From Bog-950 sp964620645 (GTDB lineage Bacteria; Bacteroidota; Bacteroidia; Chitinophagales; LD1), in NCBI GenBank assembly GCA_964620645.1, contig CAZUHU010000164.1, forward strand, positions 1-8,507: a stretch of 8,507 nucleotides of DNA, read 5' to 3'. Positions within the stretch are counted from its first letter, which is position 1. Each line of letters begins with the position of its first letter. This document shows, piece after piece, positions 1-6,547 of this stretch. The position numbers and the translations under genes were made by a program. Below the pieces are notes generated by a model, which did not search any database, was not told the DNA's origin, and saw only the letters and a program-made list of their open reading frames with translations.

Positions 1-1
1 A

Positions 2-3000
2 GATTTTCTTTCACATCAATTTGATTTCAACACATTTGAATTACTAGGTGCATCGCACCCATGTGTACTTGACTGGGGTTACGATAGTATTCCTCAATTT
101 GTATTCTATCCAATCACTCTTACGCCAAAAAGTATTGATTCCCTGCACTCAAAGGGCAGTGTTTGGTTTCGTGTAAAACTGCTTAATCCACTTAACTCCG
201 GTCAATATGTAGGAAATAAGGCTTCTATATTTTTTGATGATGAAAGCCCGGTAAGCACCGACATTTGTTTAGTGAGCGCCGGGGAAATAAATGGCAGTTT
301 CAAATACTCTGACACCTTGCAGTGCGGCACAAAAAATGTTTCCTTTTTCGATCAATCGCCGGGTACTGTTAATAGCAGGCAATGGCTTTTCCCTGGAGGT
401 TCTCCTACCACTTCCAACTCTCCAAACCCCCAGGTTCATTATTCTGCCAGCGGCTTATACAATGTAACGTTGATAGTTCAAACCTACGAGTATACCGATA
501 CAATAACAAAAACAATAAACGTAACCGTCGCTAATGATCCAATTGCAAACATTACGGCTTCCGGTAACACAAACTTTTGTTTGGGCGATAGTGTAATACT
601 AACAGCACAATCAGGTACGGGGTATTTCTATCGGTGGTCTACCGGGGATACCACCTCAAGTATAGTAGCCAAGAATTCGATTGGTTATTATGTAACTGTT
701 ACAGATTTCACCGGTTGCTCGGCGTACAATTATAAAAGCGTAACAGCTTATCAACCTAACCCTGTCATCACTAATTCATCATCATGCCAGAGCCCTACCG
801 CTACATTAAGCGTAACTAATTCCTTTACTAGTTATTTATGGTCCACAGGAGCCACTACCAACAACATTACCGCCTCACAATACGGCCAATACACAATAAG
901 GGTTACAGATAGCCATAATTGCATAGGTTTGGACACATTTATTTTCGCTTATCATACAAATCCCACCCCCATAATAACGGGGCCCGCGCATGGTTGCAGT
1001 GGTGAGTATTCTATTATTCAAACTACACAACCCTATTCAACTTATCATTGGTCTCAATATAATTCCACCTACCCATACGTCTCAATCGCTTATCCGGGTA
1101 CATATACTGTTACAGTTACTGATGCAATTGGATGTTCCGGAACCGGCAGCTTTGTGTACTCTCCTTATCCAATACCTTATCCGTCCATCTCAGGCGCCAA
1201 ATCAATTTGTAAAGGACAGATAGCAACGCTGACCTGTGATAGCCTCTACCCTTTTTATTCGTGGTCAACCGGGGATACAACCCGTACTATTAATGCTATT
1301 TCAGATGCAACATATAGTTTAACCGCCGCTAATAGTTATGGCTGTACCGCCACACAATCTTTCAAAGTAACAGTTCGCGATAAGTATAACTTGAGTATTT
1401 CTGCAGTAGATTCCAGCCAGTGTGCTGGACAACAAATTCAGCTAACGTCCCAATATAATACTGGTCCTCTTACGGCCTCAGCAGCAGGCTGCACGAATCT
1501 AATTGATTCTATTGGCACCGGAACGCTGATAGAGGCCGGCACCGGCTCATCGGTTCCGTCTATGTTTAACAACTATCAAAAATCAAGCAAAAGTCAAATC
1601 CTATACAAAACCCCTGAACTACAAGCCGCGCTAGGAAACTCGCGTCTTATTACCCAACTATCTTTCTATATCGCAACACTAAATAGTGCAACAGCGTTAA
1701 AGAATCTCTCCATCAAGATAGGTTTCACAAATGCTACTAGTTTAACCAATTGGCAATACGACCTTGTAGAAGTATTTAATGCCGCAACGTATAACCCTGT
1801 TGCAGGCTATAACAACTTCTTGCTTAATACGCCTCTTCTTTGGGACGGAACATCCAATTTAGTTATTGAAGTATGCATGTATAATCCTTCTGCCTCCGGC
1901 AGTTTAGCTAACAAAGTAAGATGTTCAACAACAACGTTTTTAAGTTATATCAATTTGTGGGGCAATTACGACCTGTGCTCGGTTCAGCCCAATAACGTCA
2001 GTTATACCACCAGAAGGCCAAACATAAAGTTTAATCATTGTGCGCCTGTTGGTAACACAACACCTATTAATACACCTTCGCTAACCTGGAGTTATCATGG
2101 AGGCAACACCTCCATATCCAATATACATGCGCCTTATACTTCAGCTACATCAGACTCTATAGTTACTTTTATTTTAACTCTACAGGATAATGAGGGATGC
2201 GCTGATGCCGATTCCGCAATTTTTGTTGCCCAACCCAATCCGGCGGTAATGCTTGTTTCTGATCATGATGTTTTATGCACTAACGATACAGTTGAAATTT
2301 GTGTTTCCAATTTATCAGGTTCTTTTAATTGGAGCACCGGCGCTTCCTCATCTTGTATACAAGTAAGTAATCCGGGTACATATAGCGTATCTGTAAATAA
2401 TGGCCAGGGCTGCATAGTTAGTAGTTCTAAAAACATTTCTATTTCACCTACGGATACGGCTATAATACATGCCAGTAAAACTATCCTCTGCCCACAGGAA
2501 TTATCGCAACTGTGTATTGTTTCTGGCTTAACTAGCTACCAGTGGAACACCGGTGCAAATTCCCCTTGTATTTCAGTCAGCCAGGCAGGCATATACTCCG
2601 CTACTATCTCCGACTCGTATGGTTGTACACGCCTCGATTCAATATCTGTAAATGTTTATTCTGTTAACCCGGTTACCGTCACATCAAATAAACCCAATCT
2701 GTGTTCGGGCGATAGCGCTTTTATCTGCGTTTCCGCCCCAGGAAATTATCTATGGAATAACGGAGAAACATCTTCATGTATAACCGTTACGCAGTCAGGT
2801 TTATATTATGTAGTAGTGGAAGACGGCAACGGATGTCTGGAGTTGGATTCGCTTGTTATCACCAGCTATCTCCCTGCGGCATTTGCTGTAATCGCAGACA
2901 AACCGATAATTTGCCCTGGTGATACTGCACATATCTGCGCTACCTCTGGCTTAGCTAGCTACCAATGGAACAATGGATCAGCGTCGTCCTGCATAAGTAC

Positions 3001-3778
3001 AGTCCAATCCGGCATCTACTCCATCAGCGCACTTGATACAAATAATTGCATGGTATACGACTCCATATCAATTAGCATGTCGTCAGTAGATTCTCTGGAA
3101 ATATCTATTGATAAAACAATATTCTGTAACGCAGACAGCGCACAGTTATGTGCCAGTGCTGGCTTTTCCTCATATCTGTGGAACAACAATGCTATCACTC
3201 AGTGCATTAACACAAACATTGCTTCCGAATATTGGGTTATGGCAACAGATACAAATTCCTGCGTTACTACCTCCAACCACATAACAACGCAAATTTATCC
3301 CCTCACTGTAATAATAGAAAATGGGGGTATTCTTTCTACAGAAATTTCAGGTATGTACCAATGGTATTTCAATGATACACTTATCTCAGGCGCTACTTCT
3401 TCTACATACGTCCCCACAATAACAGGGAATTATTCTCTTCTTGTTACTGACACTAATGGATGTCAGAATTTCTCAAATACCTTAAACATTATAATTAACG
3501 GAAGTGCTAGCATTTACGCAGACGAAAGTGTTTTAGACATTTATCCAAATCCATTCAAAAATGAAATCCTGATCTACCTTAAAAAGACTAATGTTCCAGA
3601 AGCCAGTTGCAAAATCTATGACCTCCTTGGACAACTTTTCATTGCCAAGCAAGTTAATAACCTTACGAGTAATACAGTTTTATCAATAGACACTAAAGAA
3701 CTGTCCGATGGCATCTATTTTGTACTTGTTGATTTAGGAGACACTGTATATATACAGAAGATTGTTAAAGAGCAATAA
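2..3778 (+). CDS. Large secreted Ig-like/PKD repeat protein with T9SS C-terminal sorting domain (5'-partial)
   Basis: The frame is open back to base 2, so the gene enters from outside the window and 1258 residues are visible. A GTG at 272 is internal, not the start. Order (residue 1 = codon at base 2): 1-89 DUF7619-like end (VWFRVKL, then GNKASIFFDDESPVSTD); about 100-178 PKD domain; 179-460 four Ig-like repeats of about 70 residues ending in D..GC; 461-744 a fifth repeat interrupted at 493-682 by a jelly-roll-like module; 745-1100 five four-cysteine repeats; 1101-1167 a last repeat; about 1175-1258 a type A sorting domain (YPNPF at 1181, KIYDLLGQ, LSDGIYFV, QKIVKEQ end). Family knowledge: such domains direct export through T9SS and attachment to or release from the cell surface. 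Role as adhesin or matrix protein is inference; no enzyme domain is visible. The neighbouring operon converges on it. Confidence 0.93.
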   Translation, partial: DFLSHQFDFNTFELLGASHPCVLDWGYDSIPQFVFYPITLTPKSIDSLHSKGSVWFRVKLLNPLNSGQYVGNKASIFFDDESPVSTDICLVSAGEINGSFKYSDTLQCGTKNVSFFDQSPGTVNSRQWLFPGGSPTTSNSPNPQVHYSASGLYNVTLIVQTYEYTDTITKTINVTVANDPIANITASGNTNFCLGDSVILTAQSGTGYFYRWSTGDTTSSIVAKNSIGYYVTVTDFTGCSAYNYKSVTAYQPNPVITNSSSCQSPTATLSVTNSFTSYLWSTGATTNNITASQYGQYTIRVTDSHNCIGLDTFIFAYHTNPTPIITGPAHGCSGEYSIIQTTQPYSTYHWSQYNSTYPYVSIAYPGTYTVTVTDAIGCSGTGSFVYSPYPIPYPSISGAKSICKGQIATLTCDSLYPFYSWSTGDTTRTINAISDATYSLTAANSYGCTATQSFKVTVRDKYNLSISAVDSSQCAGQQIQLTSQYNTGPLTASAAGCTNLIDSIGTGTLIEAGTGSSVPSMFNNYQKSSKSQILYKTPELQAALGNSRLITQLSFYIATLNSATALKNLSIKIGFTNATSLTNWQYDLVEVFNAATYNPVAGYNNFLLNTPLLWDGTSNLVIEVCMYNPSASGSLANKVRCSTTTFLSYINLWGNYDLCSVQPNNVSYTTRRPNIKFNHCAPVGNTTPINTPSLTWSYHGGNTSISNIHAPYTSATSDSIVTFILTLQDNEGCADADSAIFVAQPNPAVMLVSDHDVLCTNDTVEICVSNLSGSFNWSTGASSSCIQVSNPGTYSVSVNNGQGCIVSSSKNISISPTDTAIIHASKTILCPQELSQLCIVSGLTSYQWNTGANSPCISVSQAGIYSATISDSYGCTRLDSISVNVYSVNPVTVTSNKPNLCSGDSAFICVSAPGNYLWNNGETSSCITVTQSGLYYVVVEDGNGCLELDSLVITSYLPAAFAVIADKPIICPGDTAHICATSGLASYQWNNGSASSCISTVQSGIYSISALDTNNCMVYDSISISMSSVDSLEISIDKTIFCNADSAQLCASAGFSSYLWNNNAITQCINTNIASEYWVMATDTNSCVTTSNHITTQIYPLTVIIENGGILSTEISGMYQWYFNDTLISGATSSTYVPTITGNYSLLVTDTNGCQNFSNTLNIIINGSASIYADESVLDIYPNPFKNEILIYLKKTNVPEASCKIYDLLGQLFIAKQVNNLTSNTVLSIDTKELSDGIYFVLVDLGDTVYIQKIVKEQ
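536..1381 (+). repeat. Four tandem Ig-like repeats with two-cysteine pattern
   Basis: Within the large surface protein, four modules of about 70 residues follow each other. Each has an early Cys (FC, SC, GC, IC), a central Trp (usually W-S-T-G), a G.Y.v.vtd strand and a closing GC or NC. The Cys pair probably forms the intradomain disulfide. The fourth module has one additional Cys (LTC, near base 1235) with no visible partner inside the module. Protein-level repeats are clear; DNA identity between copies is low, so these are old duplications. Confidence 0.85.
1478..2047 (+). other. Jelly-roll-like module inserted in the fifth Ig-like repeat
   Basis: The fifth repeat begins normally (Cys near base 1421, QIQLTSQY) but its central Trp strand (SLTWSYHGG) only appears near base 2078. 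The roughly 190 residues between start at SAAGC and end at NHCAP. They include SIGTGT, a hydrophobic LITQLSFYI strand, LKNLSIKIGFTNATSLTNW, and LLWDGTSNLVIEVCMYN. This order of motifs matches a beta-sandwich module that I know from other Bacteroidota multi-domain surface proteins, often found nested in an Ig-like domain. It carries five cysteines. Fold and ligand are inference. Confidence 0.65.
2234..3301 (+). repeat. Five tandem Ig-like repeats with strict four-cysteine pattern
   Basis: Five modules of 69-73 residues show the spacing C-x7-C-x16/17-C-x18-C without exception: LC..IC..SC..GC, LC..LC..PC..GC, LC..IC..SC..GC, IC..IC..SC..NC, FC..LC..QC..SC. Between the second and third Cys lies the Trp motif (NWSTG, QWNTG, LWNNG, QWNNG, LWNNN). 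Compared with the upstream repeats, two cysteines were added together, as expected for a second disulfide. The second and fourth copies share close DNA around SGL-SYQWN (bases 2523-2548 and 2945-2970), which suggests duplication inside the gene. Confidence 0.88.
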
Positions 3779-4155
3779 TGAAGACGCAATTGTGCTAAAG
3801 GATAGCTACGCTCCACTGCTAACTAAGTAGTGTTGTTCAAATCAAATTATAGGATTAGGTATGGTTTCAGGCATGATATTTCTTTCAGTTAATTGCAACA
3901 ACGGTCTGAAAAAGAAATTTTAGCAATCATCTAACTATTTGAAATCAAGTAAGCTAACTCAAACAACTGAAAATGAATGAAATATAAAACTGTCCGCTTG
4001 CGACCTATAATAAAACCTAAAAGCCCTTGAAGGTTAATATCCTTTCAAGGGCTTTTTCTTTAGGTACGGTTTGGGGTATGGTAAAAAGCAAAGCACCTTG
4101 TTAGGTCACCCGTTTTTTAAATGCGCATCTTTCCACATCTATAAAACAAGGCGCA
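3779..4155. other. Convergent intergenic region without a supported gene
   Basis: This stretch lies between the stop of the large surface gene and the stop of the minus-strand operon. Neither strand has an open frame with recognisable protein character. It holds one strong hairpin (listed separately) and three short copies of GGTAYGG at 3858-3864, 4063-4069 and 4075-4081; the first two extend to a 13-base match with one difference (TTAGGTAYGGTTT at 3855-3867 and 4060-4072). No tRNA end, integrase remnant or promoter box was recognised here. Confidence 0.7.
4019..4057. terminator. Hairpin terminator shared by convergent genes
   Basis: The arms AAAAGCCCTTGAAGG (4019-4033) and CCTTTCAAGGGCTTTTT (4041-4057) pair almost fully, with a single bulged base and a 7-base loop TTAATAT. 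The plus-strand side ends in GCTTTTTCTTT, a good U-tract for the surface-protein gene, although the hairpin sits 240 bases after its stop. On the minus strand the tract after the stem is TTTTAGGTTTTA, weaker but usable, about 100 bases after the operon's last stop. A bidirectional intrinsic terminator fits best. Confidence 0.85.
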
Positions 4156-5820
4156 TTAAAACGCCCTTATAGCTCTTACCCTGTTAGTTGCCGTTTTAAA
4201 CTCTTCAGCAAGGGTGCCATTGCTAAAGTCCTGCTCAAAGCTGTACAAAGAGTTATACTCTGATGACGACCAGTAGGCCGCATTAGCAAAGCCACCAACT
4301 ACTGCTTTTTGTGCATACAGTAGGTTCAACTCATATTTTGAAGGTAGGTACCAATCACCAAACCCACCTGCAGTCAGGGTATCGCAAAGGCGCGCTGCAT
4401 AGGTTGCATAACCGTTTACTGCTCTTATGTAAAAGGTATTGGCCTTACCACCACCAATACCCTCGCTTGCTGCATCCGTTTGGTCGTTATTTCCATTATC
4501 CCAAACCACGCCGGTTGATTGGTCAACAGTTGCCGCAATAAGCCCGTGCAGGCCATTGTCGTATACATAAAATACAACACCGCCACCGTACGTTTCGCCT
4601 ACGTAATGCGAACCTGTTGGGCTTTGCCAACTGGCTAATCCGTTCGCATCGCTGGTAAGAACCTTGCCTGCCGCCTGTGTACCATCAACAATTTTTACGC
4701 TGCCCTCCACATGTAAACGGGCTTCAGGTGCTGTGGTACCAATGCCTACGTTAGTAGATTGCGGAGCACCATTAACACCTGCAATACAGCCTAATACCAT
4801 TGAAAAATCGGATGACACCACAGCTTTTGCACCAATAGCAGTAGCAAACATCAAACTATCAAAGCCGGCATTTGCAGCGCGGCCAATAAAAGTGTTGTAG
4901 GAGCCTATTGTATTTGCTACACCGGCGGCGGCCCCCAAAGCCGTATTTTCTGAACCCGTTGAATTGCCTAATGCAAGGTCGCCAACGGCAGTATTGGCAC
5001 TTCCATCAACGTTAGCGCCCAGGGCAAAATACCCAACGGCGTTGTTATACCAGCCGGTAGCATTTGCAACAAGCGCACTATAACCCAATGCATTGTTTGC
5101 TGAACCGGAGCTTGTGTTGGCCTGGCTGGCATAACCCACAGCTATGTTAGCAGCACCGTTGGTAATACCGCCAAGGGCTCCATTACCCAATATGGTGTTG
5201 TTACCGGCTGCATAACTCCCCGCGCCTACAACTACACTATTAAAGCGCCCATCACCGCTTACATCCAATTTATAAGCAGGTGTGGTAGTTCCTATACCAA
5301 TGTTTGCACCGGCGTTATACAGGTTACTGCTATCCACCCACTTAGTGCCGTTCCAAAATGGTGTGTTACCCTCAGCATTGCCGGGTGCTAAAAACCCGGT
5401 TGGACCAGTAGGGCCGGTAACACCATTGGCCGCAAACAATGCATAAGGCACACTTAAAAATTGGTTTACACTTACAACAGTATACCCCGAACCGCCGTTT
5501 AACAACATCTCCGTTTTTATAAAATACGGACCTGCAGCCCAGTTAATGCTGCTGAAGTTGCCACTTACAACCGCACCCGCCCCAATGGCAAAACTGGCTA
5601 AACCGTTGGCGTTGGTAGTATCATAGGTAACTTCAACATACACCGGCGTGCCCGATGCCGAACCCTGTAATATAGAACTGCGCACCTGAATTGGTGAGTT
5701 TACCTGTAATTGCCCATTGGCATTACGTACTACTGTTTGAAAGCTGAATTGCTCAGGAGCCTGGGCCCACGCGGCCATGCCAAGAAGGCAAAATAATAAT
5801 ATAGTATTTATTTTTTTCAT
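4156..5820 (-). CDS. Secreted collagen-like/head-repeat protein with C-terminal DUF1566 (Lcl-type) domain
   Basis: The 554-residue protein opens with a signal peptide (MKKINTILLFCLLGMAAWAQ). Residues 21-130 are the beta-rich N-terminal module common in Bacteroidota tail-fibre-like proteins (PIQVRSSIL, GPYFIKTEM, FLSVPYALFAA). A short collagen-like run GPTGPTG lies at 136-142. IGIGTTTP..KLDVSG (173-189) and VGIGTTAPEARLHVEG (358-373) bracket a 17-residue repeat array resembling YadA heads. Residues 405-554 match DUF1566 / Lcl C-terminal: YGGGVVFYV, GGFGDWYLPSKYELNLLY, YWSSSEYN, RVRAIRAF. No sorting domain or S74 chaperone domain is seen at the end. The ATG at 5820 gives the complete signal peptide; only 5 bases separate it from the preceding stop, so co-transcription is likely. 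A surface fibre or adhesin role is inference. Confidence 0.9.
   Translation of the reverse strand: MKKINTILLFCLLGMAAWAQAPEQFSFQTVVRNANGQLQVNSPIQVRSSILQGSASGTPVYVEVTYDTTNANGLASFAIGAGAVVSGNFSSINWAAGPYFIKTEMLLNGGSGYTVVSVNQFLSVPYALFAANGVTGPTGPTGFLAPGNAEGNTPFWNGTKWVDSSNLYNAGANIGIGTTTPAYKLDVSGDGRFNSVVVGAGSYAAGNNTILGNGALGGITNGAANIAVGYASQANTSSGSANNALGYSALVANATGWYNNAVGYFALGANVDGSANTAVGDLALGNSTGSENTALGAAAGVANTIGSYNTFIGRAANAGFDSLMFATAIGAKAVVSSDFSMVLGCIAGVNGAPQSTNVGIGTTAPEARLHVEGSVKIVDGTQAAGKVLTSDANGLASWQSPTGSHYVGETYGGGVVFYVYDNGLHGLIAATVDQSTGVVWDNGNNDQTDAASEGIGGGKANTFYIRAVNGYATYAARLCDTLTAGGFGDWYLPSKYELNLLYAQKAVVGGFANAAYWSSSEYNSLYSFEQDFSNGTLAEEFKTATNRVRAIRAF
4789..5202 (-). repeat. 17-residue YadA-head-like tandem repeats
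   Basis: Residues 207-344 of the 554-residue protein contain repeats of the form N-[TN]-x-[hydrophobic]-G-x-x-A. The hydrophobic-Gly pairs fall at residues 211, 228, 245, 262, 279, 295, 312, 329 and 343, so the period is 17 (once 16, last 14). Examples are NNTILGNGAL, SANNALGYSAL, WYNNAVGYFAL, SANTAVGDLAL. YadA heads generally use about 14 residues per turn; this is a longer variant. A trimeric left-handed beta-roll is inferred from the resemblance only. Confidence 0.8.
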
Positions 5821-5825
5821 GGATA

Positions 5826-6302
5826 TTAGTTTTTAACCAGTTTAAATGATTGGGTTACTTTATTGTTTTGCTGAACATTTAAAAAATAGATTCCTGCCGC
5901 CTGGTATTGAAGGCTGATGTTACTTAGTGCTTCATCAATTTGGCTTTCGGCAACAGTGCGCCCTGTTGCATCTATTAGCCGGTAGTGCATGCCGGTAAAA
6001 TCATCGGCGCTTATTTTCAAATGCACTTCTGCAAAGGTGGGGTTGGGGTAAACCGTCATTTGCAGTTTTTCGCCAACACCGGTTACGGAGTTGGGGTAAA
6101 TTTCAACAGCCTGCTGTAAACCGTGGTTGCCTTCGCCATCGGTGCCAATAGCCTGGTCGTAGTCTATTTGCCCTATGGAAAGGCTAAAACTACCATCGGG
6201 GCCGTTGCCATCGCCACCGGCCGCAACAGTGCCGGTTTGAGCGTTAAGGCCTGTTGCCATTAGCAAAAGCACTATAACAACACTTAGTTTCAAATTAATC
6301 AT
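5826..6302 (-). CDS. Small secreted protein with T9SS C-terminal sorting domain
   Basis: The 158-residue protein has a signal peptide (MINLKLSVVIVLLLMATGLNAQ), then about 45 residues with the Bacteroidota motif AAGGDGNGPDGSFSLSIGQ...GLQQAVEIYP, and from about 78 a type A sorting domain (TVYPNPTFAEVHLKI, YRLIDATGRTV, AAGIYFLNV, SFKLVKN end). There is almost no cargo besides these, so the protein may be a surface anchor or partner of the next gene, whose ATG follows 5 bases after this stop. The frame could be extended to 6401, but I chose the ATG at 6302: it places the signal peptide at the N-terminus, and the longer form would start upstream of the predicted transcription start. Function beyond export is not known. 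Confidence 0.85.
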   Translation of the reverse strand: MINLKLSVVIVLLLMATGLNAQTGTVAAGGDGNGPDGSFSLSIGQIDYDQAIGTDGEGNHGLQQAVEIYPNSVTGVGEKLQMTVYPNPTFAEVHLKISADDFTGMHYRLIDATGRTVAESQIDEALSNISLQYQAAGIYFLNVQQNNKVTQSFKLVKN

Positions 6303-6371
6303 GGTATTGGGTTTGGTTACTAAATCACTTTCAGGCGGAACGGTACCGGGAACCCCCTTAAAGATTAAATG

Positions 6372-6379
6372 CAAAATTA
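6372..6379 (-). promoter_or_regulatory. Possible -7 box of the minus-strand surface operon
   Basis: On the minus strand this reads TAATTTTG, an exact match to the Bacteroidota TAnnTTTG -7 element. It would start transcription near 6365, giving a leader of about 60 bases before the ATG at 6302. A clear TTTG at -33 is missing at the usual distance; TGTG lies near 6399-6402 and a TTTG at 6406-6409 is too far. The leader contains the palindrome CGGTACCG at 6341-6348. Confidence 0.45.
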
Positions 6380-6398
6380 CTGGGGCCGCTTTCCGGCA

Positions 6399-6419
6399 CA
6401 CACTACAAACACACTACAA
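6399..6419. repeat. 11-bp tandem direct repeat between divergent promoters
   Basis: CACACTACAA occurs at 6399-6408 and again at 6410-6419, separated by one A, so the period is 11 bases, about one helical turn. It lies between the two -7-like boxes and covers the -33 area of the minus-strand promoter. A direct repeat with helical phasing in this place is a candidate operator. The adjacent HTH gene is the natural candidate binder; that link is inference. Confidence 0.5.
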
Positions 6420-6424
6420 GGTGT

Positions 6425-6451
6425 TTTGAATAAACCCCCAAAGTATATTTG
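6425..6451 (+). promoter_or_regulatory. Possible promoter of the TPR-HTH regulator gene
   Basis: TATATTTG at 6444-6451 matches the Bacteroidota -7 consensus TAnnTTTG exactly. TTTG at 6425-6428 could serve as -33 element, but the 15-base gap is shorter than the usual 17-23. Transcription would start near 6458 and leave a leader of about 90 bases before the ATG at 6548. Confidence 0.5.
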
Positions 6452-6547
6452 CGCTTAAGTGATGTTTAAATACAGATATGCTGTAATGTTTTTAACTTTC
6501 AGATATACAATTACGCTTACCTGAAAGGTGCAGCTAAAACCGGTGAT

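Noticed and set aside
536..3301. Recent DNA-level tandem amplification in the Ig-like region
   Set aside because: Apart from short stretches such as the SGL-SYQWN segment, the repeats have diverged widely at DNA level, so recent array expansion is not supported.
4311..4900. Plus-strand frames opposite the DUF1566 protein
   Set aside because: These are antisense shadows of a well supported gene, with low-complexity His/Pro-rich translations.
4789..5202. Possible CRISPR array or DNA tandem repeat in the minus-strand surface gene
   Set aside because: The 51-base periodicity is at protein level only; the copies differ strongly in DNA and remain in frame inside a gene.
6303..6401. N-terminal extension of the small sorting-domain protein by 33 codons (ATG at 6401)
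   Set aside because: The extension would bury the signal peptide at residue 34 and begins upstream of the predicted -7 box, so it would not be transcribed from that promoter.
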